Notes: generated by a model from the letters alone, not told the origin. Positions 22,886 to 35,080 are shown, counted from the stretch's first letter. The stretch is 64,000 nt of DNA from Gautieria morchelliformis (GCA_015179125.1 WHVA01000115.1:1-64000), one strand, 5' to 3'. Numbers and translations: made by a program.

Positions 22886-23284
22886 TGATGATTGAACGGA
22901 CATTGTATCTTTGTCAGGAAGTCATTATGGTGCTATTGATGAATATGAAACACTAATGTTTGTTTAGGCAATTGAAGTTTATACTTCACCACCAGTCATG
23001 AGTACTGGCTTCAAGCAACGACTCACAAACAATGAATGGGCCATTCTGAAGGATATAAAAGATGTATTAGAGGTAAGTCTTGTTTATCTGTTTAACCCAG
23101 GTGCAATACTTATTCCGTCAAGCTGGCTCATGCTCTACAAGCTGTTATGTGGACTGAACACATGCCAGAGCTGGATAAACAAGTAATGGGGTGGGACAAA
23201 GCAAATCCAGGGAAAGCAGAAGTAACTATGATAAACGGAGTAAGTATCTAATGTGGAACAAGGGAACTACAAGGGGACTACAAG
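22886..23284 (+). pseudogene. hAT transposase gene, 3' part
   Basis: After the Helitron end the hAT text resumes with MIERTLYLCQ, then QRLTNNEWAILKDIKDVLE with a likely intron after GAG (GTAAGT), then HALQAVMWTEHMPELDKQV-like text in other frames. This order (core, then the LT..EW..L..I..VL segment) is typical of hAT transposases. It ends near 23240-23284 where a dispersed repeat begins, so the C-terminal dimerisation region is lost. Confidence 0.65.
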
Positions 23285-24660
23285 GGAGTGCAGGGTTTTA
23301 TTATTTATATCAGATTAAAATGTTTTGATAGAAGATTCCTATTGCTTAGTGGCTGGGACCGCTATATCTGTCCTTCCACTGTGTGCTGACTAAGCTCTGT
23401 GGGGCGTGTTCGTCACTGATGGATGGCGGTCACATGACCGTGTCGACGAAGAAACGGGCTCGATATAGAGAACAGCTGTCTCAAAGGCTTTGCTTTTGAG
23501 ATAGTTTAGAGTAGGCAGTAATAGTAGACTCTCAACGAAGATTTGGAGAAAACTATCAAGGATTAAGTTTTGTAGCTATCAAACAAGACTACAGTGACTT
23601 CAGGGGGTGAAACAGTAAATTCTGGATGATTTGGTTCATACATTTGTGGTAGCTATTTATACTATAACAGTTATAACTACCAGTGTTCAGGATAATGAGT
23701 AAATGGGTCGAAAAACTATGTGTAACTAAAGGGGTGACAATTTGTAGTCATAAAGCCATGAAAGAGATAGGGATAATAACAGGGGTGATAGACTTTGGAA
23801 TAGAGTCTTGTACCTACTATACAAAGCCCCTGTCTGCATGATGTTAGGACAGTAATCAGCTGGTCATGTCATGGAGTCCAATAGAAAATGGAAATTAGGT
23901 TTCTCTTGTGCAGCATACACTGCAGGCATAGAAAGGTTTTCTGGTCTGAAAAACTGTTCAAAAAACTGTAAATATTTTCTGAATATTTTTAGTGTTTTTT
24001 ATGTAGAAAAAACTTTAATAAAATTTTGTGTTTTTATTAGAATTTGTTGAGCAAGAAAATTGGAAAAAAAATTCAAAGTTTTTTGCAGGGTTTTTTGTGG
24101 GTTTCTTTGTGTTTTCACAAAGAAACTTATAAAAAACACATAAAAAAACCCTGGAAAAACTTTAAACTTTTTTACAATTTTCTTGCCCAACAAATTCTAA
24201 CAAAAACACAAAATTTTATTAAAGTTTTTTTACATTAAAAACACTAAAAAAATTTGGAATATCTTTACATTTTTTAGAGCAGTTTTTCAGACCAGAGAAT
24301 TTTTATATGCCTCCAGTGATATATGCTGCTCTTGGTGATGGGTCTGCCATCTCTGTGCCTCTTCTGTGGGGCAGCTGATCGAGCATACGTATGTGGAATG
24401 ACATTCTGTCGCCATTCCATAACATCCAATACTCCTGCGCAGTCTATGTGTCTCTGCGGCGTTTGGTGCCCACACCTCCTCGGTGCCTGTGGCCTGGCGC
24501 CTGTCGACGTCATGGCCAATGCCATCTGCCAACAGGCATGCTGTCTCTGAGCGGTCACACGTGGCCGATGCCTTCATTCCTGTATCTTATCTAATCAATA
24601 GATAAGATAGCCACTGTCCGTGATGTCATGTGCCGCTTGCACATATCGATGTTTACAATG
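23285..24660. repeat. Dispersed repeat D, copy 2 (carries MITE P2)
   Basis: It aligns with 4073-4985 over most of its length, on both sides of the P2 insertion. The continuation at 24319 (ATATATGCTGCTCTTGG) matches copy 1 after its empty site. No coding capacity is seen. The ends are approximate. Confidence 0.6.
23918..24318. mobile_element. Palindromic CACTA-type MITE, copy P2
   Basis: A 401-bp sister of P1 with CACTG..CAGTG ends and 3-bp target copies ATA (23915-23917 and 24319-24321). Its palindrome centre is near 24112 (TTTCTTTGTGTTTTCACAAA). The uninterrupted paralogous site at 4694-4707 confirms both boundaries. Confidence 0.9.
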
Positions 24661-25960
24661 TCGTGAGTGTCGTTTCCGTTCTTTAATAGATTTTTCTTTT
24701 GTTTCTTTTGTTAGCTTCTATATATAAGGATGATTTAAATATTATAGTTGCATATATCACAACACAGGGTAGAGTCAAGAACAATGGGCAAAAGAACAAG
24801 GGGTCCATAAGTGTCTAATGGACAGCAGACCAAACGGGTGCATTTGGAATCGGAGATAGCAACTTGGAGATCGCAACCTCTTCTGTTCACATGGTGTACA
24901 ACAGCCCTCTTCTTACGTCGAGCTCCTGACATAGGAAATCCCATCTCATACTTCTCCTTCTGACATGGATCCAGATGATTGTCTTTGGAATATGGAGGAG
25001 GAGTTGACATGGAACTGGATGAAGACCAACACAATTGAAACAGTCTTATAAACGATTTTGGCTAAGTTAGATATTCCATGAAGTGGTGGAAATGCAATGC
25101 AGGATGTGTCAGATTTTGGAACAGCCGAAGTAGCAGAAGAGAGGATGTCCACGAAGTTGGCAAAGGTCAAACCTGCAACTCCAGCAGACTTTGACAGAGA
25201 TCGAGAGAAGGGACATGCATTCTTCAACACATGCAGCAACTACTTCCGGGACTGGGATGCCTTTGAGAAAACCTTTTCTGAGCTGTTCTACCCAAAAAAC
25301 GAGCAACTCACAGCCCTTATGAAGCTCGAGGGGACCAGCTAGTACCAGGCCAAGGATCAGGTCAATGACTACATTGATTGGTTCCAGGAGCTCATCGACC
25401 TTGCAGAGTACGACAACAACAAGACGATTGTCATCAAATTCTGACGAGGACTTGAGCCGACACTCCAGAACCAAGTCGCACTGCTTGGGGATGGAACTCT
25501 GGATTTCAATGACCTGGAAGGGTGGTACCAAGCTGCGCAAAGGGTGTCCCAAAACAGGGAAGTGAATGAGGCCTTTGTAGAGATGAACCAGAATTCAACA
25601 CGCAGTTCCAATTGTCCTACTCCACCAGTGACAACACCTGGAGCAGTATTCATTCCGACGTGGAAGACATTTCCAACAGTTGCTCTGCCTGCCCCTGCTC
25701 AGAACCATAGCCCCACTCCTTCGAAGAGGGGCCCTGCCCCAATGGATGTTGATCGCATGTGCAGAAAAGGCAACCCAACCGTCACCTGTTTCCGATGCCG
25801 GAAGCCAGGCCACTATGCCTGAGAGTGCCCCCAAGCTTTCGACATCCGGCTTATGACCACGGAGGAGAAACATGAGTTCCTTCAGAGTTCCTCATGCTGG
25901 CAGACATAAGCAGAATACCCACTGCAGAAGACAGTTCCAAAAATGCGGAACATGGCACAT
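24661..25960 (+). mobile_element. Ty3/Gypsy fossil: leader and gag with zinc knuckle
   Basis: A TATATAAGG promoter-like box lies near 24722. Gag-like frames run about 25097-25880, with FFNTCSNYFRDWDAFEKTF, FSELFYPKNEQLTALMKL and a CCHC knuckle (CFRCRKPGHYA...C) near 25790-25830. Pol is absent. The copy abuts an unrelated chromovirus LTR at 25961. It carries a few breaks and is truncated at its 3' side. Confidence 0.75.
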
Positions 25961-27306
25961 TGTTAAGACTGTGTGTCGTACTGTAGTTAGGCTCTATCAG
26001 GGCCAACCCTGGATCTCGGAACAGAGGGCTTGGCTTCAACCTTGTGGGTTGCGCCCACTCAGTGTTCCACCCTAATTTTGGGAACAAGCTTGGCTATGGA
26101 AATGATATCAAGCAGAAGGGTCTAGTGTATGAGAAGCTAGGTTGATATGTGAACTGAGGAACTACCATACTGTCAAGATTGGTTTTTAGGCGTTATTATT
26201 GTGTATTAGTGAACACGGCGAATGCCCAAATGACTTGTGCGAATAAGTATGCTGTTCGGCGATTAGGTGAACCAATAAGTGTTCACGAGATAAGAGGGCT
26301 GCCCGAGCGGAGCTCACCCTATCTACAGTCGTGGCGAAATAGCCCGTAGCACTTGACGATGTAACATGCAAGGTGTCACGGAAGGGTTATCTAAGTAGCG
26401 ACAATCCCTTCGCCGGCGAAGGTGCTCCTTCAGAGCCCTTCGCCATCAGCACAGAAAATAGTTCGAAGGCTAAGGTAACGAAGATGAAGTATGAGAACTC
26501 ACCAGTGATGCCTAAGTCCTCTTCTGGTTGAAGATAGGAATCTCCACGAGAAGGCTCAAAGCGATGATCACAGTGAGGTCAAGTTTTCACAAGATGGACG
26601 ACATATGATAATTGAACTGGGGAATATACATGCGAATGCAAACTACTTATATCAAATGCTTGTAAGGTATTAGCGAATAGGAAAGGGGCCGTCGTGAGTC
26701 AGGGTCAGATAGGGGTGCACAGTCATGATACTAAGTAGATGGAATAAACATACAATAGAGTGAGGGAAGAATGTGAACATGAAACGACGGAGAATAAAGG
26801 TGGCGAAGGCACTTATGGACAAAAACATGTCATGGGACCCACATACATGCTACCCTGCATGGACTCTTCGTCTACTGGGTTGATCCCACACGACCTATTG
26901 AAGGGACGTCCTGCGAACACACTTTGGCCATATGAACACCCAATGGGGTTGGATTAAGAAGATGATGGGGTTAATGATGAACCATCATGCCGGGTGAATG
27001 GTATCGATCATATTTGATGGCGTGCCTGCTGGCAAAATGCACGAGCAGCGAATAGCGGTTCGGAGAATGGGGAGAACAGTGGGTAGAGTGGATGTAGAGG
27101 GGGAGTGGTCGGTGGGTGCGGCGAACTCTGACAAAGATGCTAGGGAGTGACAAGGGGGAACATAGAGACAGTCGGGTAGGATAAATAGACAGGTCATGAC
27201 ACATACATGACTGGGGGGTTTATATAATAAAGCAAGTGAACCTGAGGATCCTGAGTGAGTACTGAAGCCGAGGCTTTGGGACCAGACTCAGGAATGGATC
27301 ATAACA
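25961..27306 (-). mobile_element. Chromovirus 3' LTR, split by a nested solo LTR
   Basis: On the minus strand the LTR begins TGTTATGATCC at 27306 and ends CTTAACA at 25961. Just inside the element a purine tract (AAGGGGGAGGTAC, 27307-27319) marks the polypurine tract. Text matches the plus-strand LTR at 32048-32477 (such as AAGCCTCGGCTTC and GGGTTGCGC.CACTCAGTGTTC). Without the nested LTR it is about 310 bp long. Confidence 0.8.
26171..27201 (-). mobile_element. LTR family S, copy B (solo LTR with target duplication)
   Basis: A complete 1031-bp LTR, TGTCATGACC...CAATCTTGACA on the minus strand, is flanked by CATAC on both sides (26166-26170 and 27202-27206). It lies within the chromovirus LTR and is therefore younger than it. 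It is a solo LTR, left by recombination of a Ty3/Gypsy-like element. Confidence 0.9.
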
Positions 27307-27443
27307 GTACCTCCCCCTTATGGCCAAACCCATGCGGCCATAAGCAAGATCCCGCAGATCGCCGGCTTGGGAAGGTTACATAAGCTTTGTTTCATGTCTA
27401 GCTTCTTGCCTTCTCCCATCATCATCAAAAGAACCTTGAAGTA

Positions 27444-28762
27444 ATGGCAGACATGCAAGAGCTGAACATTGATGAGATTGAGGAGCTTAACACGGAACTC
27501 ACGTGGGCTGAGCGTGAAGCCGAGGAGTGGCAGAATGTGCTCCAGGAAAGATGACAACTTGCACAAGAGCACAAGGAAGCGATGGAGAAGAAACAGAGGG
27601 AGGATGAGTGGAAAGCCAAGGAGGCTCAGAAGGAATGGGAAGCACAGGCTGAGGCTGCGAAAAAGCCGAGGAGGCACAGAGAGCCGAAGATGCATGAAAA
27701 GCGCAGGAGGCGAAACCCGAGGAGGACCGCAAGGAGTGGGAACATATAGCCAAGTGTGAATGTAAACAGCTTATGGACATATTGGAAGCCGAATGGGTTC
27801 AGCAATCAACAGTGGACCAAAATATCCATATCCCGTTGCCCAAGCCCATTGTCATGGACTCGGCAACTGTGCAGGCTCAGATTCTCACAGCCAAGCATGC
27901 CCTCGAGAGGAGTTCAGCTAAGTCGAAATTGAGGTTCTCTGGACCAAAGAAGAGGAAGACAACCAAGGAGTCAGATGAGGAGGACAAGGATGAAGAGGTG
28001 ATTACTCGGGTCAGTTCAGCTTTGGTTTTGACTTATGCTTTTCGGTTGTAGTGCGAGCTATGCAATGCTTGCAGGTGTTGCAACACAAAATGTCTTTGTG
28101 GTAAGAACACTGCGTACCGGGACTGCATGGACCAAAAGGTTTGCTGCAGCTTCCTGGACGTGAAGCGGAAATGGAAAGAGGAGGAGGGAACCGAAGGGCC
28201 AGGGCTGAAGAAGGCGAAGGTAGCGCTGATCAAACTGTCAGGAGTCATACCATCGGTTGACATCGGTGCTGGGCCGTTGAGAACAGGATTGAGGGGTTTA
28301 AAACCGGACAAACTTTCTGGAGAAGAGGTGTCCAGGATGCTGAGGGACTTGCTGTACCAGCAAAACCAGCAGTTGGAATGGAGCCATCATTTGCTCCAGG
28401 CCATACTAGACTTCGCACAGCGAATCAAGCAGCAAAACACTGGGATGAAAAGAGGATTGGGTTGTGGACCACAGTGGTGGAAAAAGCTGCTTTGTGGTTG
28501 GGTTCGGATTCAGGTTGGGGCGGGTTTGGCTTGGTAGGAAATGGTTTGGGCTCAGGTTTGGGAAGCGGGGGGAAAGCAAAGGGAAAAGAAAAGGAGAAAG
28601 AAAAAGAGACAGAGGAGAGGATGGAAATGGATTTGGGATCCGAAAACGGGAACGAGGATGCGGATAAGACGAGGGACGGGGGGCTCAGGTGAGGATTTGG
28701 GACATGATTGGGATGACAGGGAAAAAGATGTGGATGGGGATGCGACTATAGAGGATAACTAA
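27444..28762 (+). pseudogene. Antisense accessory ORF in the chromovirus, Cys-rich
   Basis: Between the integrase/chromodomain region and the 3' LTR, but on the opposite strand to pol, lies a coding-like stretch. A highly charged coiled-coil N-part (LNIDEIEELNTELTWAE, then long K/E/A/Q runs) is followed by a KKRKTTKES..DEED acidic segment. A likely intron ends at TTGTAG near 28050, just before a cysteine cluster (CELC..CRCC.TKC.CGK..AYRDC). This spacing resembles zinc-cluster proteins. A C-part with LSGEEVSRMLRDLLYQQNQQLEW follows. It is broken in a few places. Its role in the element is unknown. Confidence 0.5.
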
Positions 28763-31700
28763 ACTACTAATGTTTCAGGTTTGATCTAATGTGAATCTTT
28801 TTTCTTGGTTTTTTGTTTTGGGAACGGAAGTGAATGAACCGGGCAGAGAGATAAGGGAAACAGGTGCTGAGAGGAATGCCAAGAACTACAAGTGTAGGTA
28901 TTCGGCAAAATGGCTGAGGTAAAAACATAGAAAAGAGTGTTATGCATCCAACTAAGAAAGTGACCATAAAATGAGGGAAAGGAAACAGGAGAGCCAAAGC
29001 TCGAGTTCAAGGAACCCATGGTCCAGGCTTGGCAGTGTAGGCTGAGTGACATTCAGTCATGATCTTGGCCGCATGGTCGAGCTTGGTTGCAAGGACCCAT
29101 GACATCTGTTCATCGGTTGCTTTATAACCAGCCCAATGGACGAGGTACAGGAGGTTACAGGGTCTATGTTGTCAGTTGATCTTGGAATCAAGGATCTTGG
29201 AAATCTCGTACTCTGTCTCGCTGTCAATCTCAACTGGAGGTGGCAGAGACTGAACCCGATTCGGAATGGTGGGATTGCGGGCTTGAGCATGGAGACGTGG
29301 AATACCGGGTGGACTACCCGAAGGCTACCTGGAAGACGTAGAATGTAAGCTCAGGATCTGGCCTGGCCAATAATCTCAAAGGGACCAAGGTACTTCTCAG
29401 CCAGCTTCTTCAAGGGCTGTGTTGTCCAGAAGAACTGCGCTTTTACAAACATGGAGGATCCTATCATGAACTCAGGAGCATGAGTGCGATGCGCATCAGC
29501 TGAGACCTGATACTGAGATTGAGCAAGTTTAATTTGCTCCTTCAGGGTAGCATGTAACTGGCCAAGGTCAACTGCGAAGCATGGGGCTTGGGAGGATGCG
29601 AGGTCCCTTTTGGGGTGAACTGTAAGGTTCAGATTGTATCCCTTGTTGGCAAAGAAGGGTGATATGCCGGTAGTTGCACTTGGAGCATTGTTATATGCAA
29701 ACTTGGTGAGTGGTAGCAACTTGGACCAATTGTCCAGTTGGTAGTTGCAATACACACAAAGATACTGTTCCAGAGTTTGGTTTACACGTTCGGTTTGACT
29801 GTCGCCTTCCGGATGGTATCCCGAGGTGAAATGCAGTTTCATATCGAGAGCCTTATCAAGGGAATGGAAAAAGTGCGAGACGAATTCTGAACCTTGGTCC
29901 GATGTCACATCACTAGGGACACTGTGCTTCGAGGACACATGCAAGACAAACAGATGGGCAAGGTCTAAAGAGGTGACTGTGTTGTAAGTCAGAATGAATA
30001 TGCTCTGCTTGGTTAAGCAGCAAACTACCACAAGGATTGCAGTGAATCCTGAAGATGCTGGCAACTGCTCAATGAAATCCATGGAGATGGAATTCCAAGG
30101 TTGCTTGGGTATTGGAAGCTGCTGCAGAGGGCCGTAAGGCCGATGACACTGTGACTTCGAACACAAGCAGTGGTGCAAGACTTGAAGAAGTCTATGGAGG
30201 ATGTTCAGATTGACAACAATGTACATTCTTCGAGAATATATTAGATATCTTTTAAAATATAAACCCTAACCGAATTCATAGTCCATCATTTTGAGCAACT
30301 TGTATATTGTGGATATCCTAAATTTTTTTGAATGTTCTGATATTTTAAAAATATGGTTGTATGTGCTAAAGCATGGTGTGTATTGAGATAACAGAGCAAT
30401 TTCAGATAGGATTTGGATGACTATATATTAAAAGTATATATGAGGCTTGTTACATGTATGATGATAGAATATAGAGGCAAGTATGGACCATATGAGTACA
30501 TGTTAGAAGTAGATATGAAAGTTAGATGTACAATCACAGAATATAGAAGCAAGTATGGACCATACCTGTACTATATTATTATATATGGTTGAGAGATCTG
30601 ATTAGAAGGTATGTTTAAAATAATATGCATGTATAGTACAAAGATATGTAACATTGATGTTTAAACAATGGGGTATACACCCTTTCCTGGGGGAGCTGCA
30701 GACTGTGAGAAAGAACTTTAGGACTAGGATTAAGCATGTCTTACAGGTGCTGGCAACTGTCTCAATTGTGATATATTTTATGAAATATAGATGAGCTAAG
30801 TTATATATACATATATATGACAGTTACAACCATCCCCCTATGACAAAAGACCGAAGTGCGGGCCATGTATATTCCTGTTGGATGAGTTCTAGGGTCTTGT
30901 TGTGGCTGAAGTGTCCCGAGAGTACATGGTCATGTTTATACTGGAGTACTCTGAGCCAAAGATCATTGGTGTTGGGAACATATATGTGGCCATCAATCCT
31001 CGGTTTGCATCCTTATTGGGTCAGAACTATCACTGAGATGCCAAGGGGCTATGGGATCAGATGTCAGGTTGGCTAAGATGTCGGCATGAAGCTTCTCGGA
31101 GTCCATCACAGTGCTTGCTCAGAGAACGGGTGCAAGCAAGCAAGTTGCCTGGAGGGATTCCAACAGTTGTTGATTAGTGAAAATCGGTCGGAAATTCTGC
31201 AGGTTGACTGAGCTGTAGTCATTACCTCCCTCTTTAAGGTAGACATCCCATTGTCTAGTTAGAGTGTCAGGTTTTGTACCGAGCTTTCTGGGATGGAACT
31301 GAATAATGAGGTTGAATTGCGAGGGGAACTCAGACCAGCTCAGGTTAGCAACTTTGTAGTGGAAAAATACTCCAAGTTTGTGTGGTCGGTGACAATGTCC
31401 ATAGGGGAGCTGGAGCCCTCCAGATAGTGTCTCCAATGTTGAAACGCTGCAAAAATTGCCAATAGCTCTTTATCATGGACATTGTAATTTAATTCAGCAC
31501 CGGAAAATGTTTGGGAGTGGAAAGCGACCAGGTGCAAGACACCTTCATCATTGAACAAGGACAGGATTGTGCCGAGGGCATAATCCAAGGCATCAGTTTC
31601 CACAACCATAGGCCAGTCAGGAACCCAATGCGACAGAATCTGGGCTGAAGTGAAAGCTTCCTTGAGGAAATTGAAAGACTTTCGGCATTCTTCGGTAAAT

Positions 31701-32047
31701 GCCCATGGGGTGCCTTTACTAGTTAGCTGGGTAAGGGGAACCATGATGTCAGAGTAGTTGTAGATGAAGCAGCAGTAAAACCTGGCGAAGCCGAGGAAGG
31801 ACTGTATGTCCTTTACCTTCCAAGGCTCGGGCGAGTTGCAGATGGTCTGGACTTTGTCTTTGGACATGGTAAAGCCACTGGTTGAGAGCATATACCCGAG
31901 GCATTCCACAGAATCACGGTGCCATTCATGTTTATCGGGTTTGGCATAGAGACTGTGTTTCCAAAGATGCCGCAATACTTCATGGACATGTTCCCTGGGT
32001 TTGACCGGGTCATTGGAGTAGATGAGTATGTCGTCAAGATACACCAC
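28763..32047 (-). mobile_element. Ty3/Gypsy chromovirus fossil: RT, RNase H, integrase, chromodomain
   Basis: Read on the minus strand, the block opens inside RT with VYLDDILIYS at 32047. It continues through the RNase H region (VETDALDYALGTILS, DHTNLEYFST) to about 31119. The integrase zinc-binding region lies near 30840-30960 (HDHVLSGHF, TLELIQQEYTWP), and its core is at 29351-30195 (WNSISMDFIEQLP, SDQGSEFVSHFF, GYHPEGDSQTERVNQTLEQY). A GPF/GPY-type region (KYLGPFEIIG) follows. A chromodomain lies near 29050-29250 (VEIDSETEYEISKILDSK, LYLVHWAGY). The N-part of RT, protease and gag are missing. A MITE is inserted at 30196-30838. It carries several breaks and is moderately old. Confidence 0.85.
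30196..30838 (-). mobile_element. End-repeat MITE, copy 1 (inside integrase)
   Basis: A 643-bp copy of the repeat that bounds the AT-rich island, in minus orientation. Its ends are inverted (GGAGGATGTT at 30196 and its diverged complement at 30838), with TAT on both sides (30193-30195 and 30839-30841). Integrase text resumes cleanly across it. It carries an extra segment of about 70 bp compared with the island copies. It has no coding capacity. Confidence 0.85.
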
Positions 32048-33070
32048 TGTTATGACCCGTCCCTGAATCCAGTCCCGAAGCCTCGGCTTCGGTTCTCATT
32101 TGGGAACCCTGGGTTTCACTCGGCTTCCTTCGGGTTTCTCTTCGCACCTTCCATCACCCCTGACTTCCTTTTCTAGTTAGTTCCCCATTTGCCTGACCCT
32201 TTGTCCCCTGTTCCTTGATCCGATCATTGACCCTTCAGGACTCTGCATGCTACATGTATCGTAGTTCCTCAGTTCAGATATTGAATTAGCTTCTCATACT
32301 TAGACCTCTCTGCTTGATATCAAAACCCCCTTCTCGGCTTATAGCCAAGACTGCTCCCGAAATTAGGGCAGAACACTGAGTGAGCGCAACCCATGAGGTT
32401 GAAGCCAAGCCCTCTCACCTGAGACCCGAGTTCAGCCCTGGTAAAGCCGAACTCCAGTACAACGCACAGTCTTAACAGTATATCTGAACTCTCTACACTC
32501 ATTGTTCAGAATGCCAATCACCCGTTCTTACACACGTGCCGAAGGCAGCCACGTAATGCCAACAATCGAAGCTCGGCATGCACGAGGTGCTTCAAGCGTC
32601 CCGGAAAACCCCCGGTTCCATCACCGGTATTCCAACCCCCCATCAGTTCAACACGCACCCACCCTGGCACCGACAATGGGCTTGGTGGTGGTGGAGACCG
32701 AAGTGACTCCAAGGCAAAACTCTGGGAACCCGACCAGTTTGATGGCTGGGACCCGAAGAAGCTCCGAGGATTCCTTGTCCAGTGCACATTGAATTTCCAT
32801 GCCAAACCCCAAGCATTCCGAGATGGTTCTACGAAAGTGAACTACGTTTTGTCCTTCCTCAAGGGAACAGCTCTGGATTATTTTGACCCCTACCTTGCAG
32901 ATGACCCTGCCAATGAACCCGTATGGGCTTTGGATTATACAGCAGTCATGGAAGAGCTCTATCTGAATTTCAGCCCCTATGATCAGGCTGCAGCTGCACT
33001 CTCTTCAGGCATTCCTATAGTAACCTCTGACCAGGATCTGCATTTACTGGGTGAGACTCACCAAGGAAAG
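32048..33070 (+). mobile_element. Chromovirus fossil of the same family: 5' LTR and gag
   Basis: An LTR runs 32048-32477 (TGTTATGACCC...CTTAACA). A leader and a gag frame from 32511 (MPITRSYTRAEGSH) follow. The gag core at about 32760-33010 has FRDGSTKVNYVLSFLKGTALDYFDPYL and WALDYTAVMEELYLNF. It lies head to head with the minus-strand pol at 32047/32048. It ends near 33070 where unrelated transposon-gene text begins. Broken and truncated. Confidence 0.75.
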
Positions 33071-33074
33071 CCAA

Positions 33075-33630
33075 TAGATGAGATGATGGACATACACCCA
33101 GACCTCCTTCATTGATATTGCGGCACATATGGAGAATTGGCTGAAAATGGGCCACACCAAACTGGGGCTGGTCATCCATCAGATGAGGAGGATGTAACAG
33201 ATGGTACTATACCTGATGAGTCCTCTTCCTCAGCTGCAGAATCAGACACTGAGGATAGAGATAAGTACAGTGCCTTGCAGCACCACATTGCAATTGATCT
33301 ATGTTCCAATGTCAAGCACAAACCTGTGCATACACCGCACCATGAAAATATGTTTGATGGACAGCCAGCAGCCATCCAGGCAGCTTTTGAAACAGCTCTT
33401 GTGCAGGTGAAGACTACCAAGTTTTTCCCAGAAGACTTCGGAGTACATTCAGATGAGTGGGATGGTGACTATTCAGATCACGAGGCCCTTCAGGTAGGAT
33501 GCAAAGGCAAGGAGCCCATCGTCAGCCTCCCTGTGCAGATCTGATATCCTCAGGCTCATGCCATTTCTTGGGCCCAGGCTCTCTATGTTATGAATGAGGT
33601 GCAGTTCCAGCTTGAAGAGAAACAGTAATG
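33075..33630 (+). pseudogene. Tail of a transposon-associated fungal gene
   Basis: The stretch reads a serine/acid-rich linker (PDESSSSAAESDTEDRD), then EDFGVHSDEWDGDYSDHEAL, a glycine/lysine patch, VSLPVQI and, past an in-frame stop, AQALYVMNEVQFQLEEKQ. From memory, this DEW..Y...E.L.IG..G...I.LP......WA.AL pattern closes many agaricomycete proteins carried by large DNA transposons. The identity is tentative. The upstream part is lost at the junction with the retroelement. Confidence 0.35.
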
Positions 33631-33699
33631 TTGGCACACATTGTCCCCATCTATCTAATTTTCTCACCTTGGTTTGCATGTACCCAGAGATATTTGCTT

Positions 33700-34640
33700 G
33701 CCACTGCATGACACAGCGTGACACACACATGCCAACTGCCTCATCACATCCGCACGGGTAAAGACAGGACCCCCTCACTGCTGGTGTAGGCACACGCCAG
33801 CAGTGGAGCGATTATCATGACCTGAAAATGCCCCGGCCATGCCGCCACCATGTGAATCTGAATCACACAGCCCCAACATGCCACCTTAGTTGCGTTGAGC
33901 TCCGCGTCGACTCGTGAGACCGTGATGCAGACAAACAACGATGTGACAGATACCTGCGAGATGTGCATGTGGAGTCAAGAGGCTGCAACCCATGAGCAGG
34001 CGCACAAAAATGAGATGCAGATGAATCTGTGAGACAGCAGCACACACGGGTTCCTCGCCATTACCCATGCAGCCACATACCACACCACGCAGCAACACAG
34101 ACCGCTGCAGCAACCCAGGGACTTACACACCACACGTGACACAGATACATGGGACAGGACGTGGACGGACACAGCGAGATAGAAAGAGACACATGTACCG
34201 ATTCAAGAGAATGCGATGCAGACGGATCGTGCTACAACGAGGCGCCGGCAAGCAACCAAGCGACCCCGCAGAGGGTCAACAGTGCGGCCCAGCCTCACAG
34301 CAGCTCCCCACGTGGCTCCATGACGACAGACCACTGCAGGAAGCCAGGCAATCCCCACGTGCGACAAAGACACATGGCACCAGGACGTGGAAGGACAACG
34401 ACACAGAGCGAGACACAAGAGGGGATGCAGACGGATAACAGGCTGAGACGAGGAACCGGGAGGCGACCACACAGAGGGTCCCAAACGTGGCCCAGCCCCA
34501 CACAGCAGCCCCACATGGCTCCACAACGAGTACACGCGCGCGCATGATGCACATGGCAGGTGAGGTGATGCATGGACACAGGAACCGAGAAGTGACTATG
34601 CAGAGGGTCGAATCCCAGTCACGCAGCTCTGAGTCTGTAT
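33700..34640. repeat. Degenerate ~200-bp tandem repeat
   Basis: Units near 33900, 34140, 34345 and 34540 share a GATGCAGACGGAT word, CGCAGAGGGTC, GCAGC-rich CCACGTGGCTCCA and a GACACATGG..C start. Long overlapping open frames on both strands arise from low stop density and lack family motifs. Confidence 0.5.
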
Positions 34641-35080
34641 GCTGTGTTCCTGTCTATGAGCGGCGGTTCCCTTCCCCACTCAAAGCATGCACCTGCATAA
34701 GTTCCAGTGGGTGCTGACGTCCGGCATTTAGCAGGACTTCCGGTCAATATTAATCCTGAACTCACAGAGCCTGGCGATAGGAGGCCTGATAAAGCGCCAT
34801 TTAGATGATGAGGAAGCATTGACGAGTTTCCGCGCAGCTTCAAGGAGAAGAATCGATGAAGGTGGACTCGAATCTACATTGAAGTGGTGCGCCGTGATAT
34901 CCAGAGACATCCACCGTACCCACAACGTCTAGATCTTCTATTGGTCCGTTTACGTATCGTAGCGGCGGCGGCTGCCGCCTCTGTCCCGACTCTCCCCCTG
35001 CGGAAGTTATGTAAAAGACGGACTTTTTCAGTTCACCCTAACTATCATTTTTCTTCTTTGGTTGTACTGCTGCCGTCTGT
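34641..35080. other. Region with weak coding signal, unassigned
   Basis: On the plus strand 34720-34920 reads LAGLPVNINPELTEPGDRRP and, in another frame, EALTSFRAASRRRIDEGGLE with CAVISRDIHR. This looks protein-like but is broken and unrecognised. Confidence 0.3.

Noticed and set aside
33863-34580. Many overlapping Cys/Val-rich minus-strand frames.
   Set aside because: They are low-stop frames of a degenerate ~200-bp repeat, not consistent between units.
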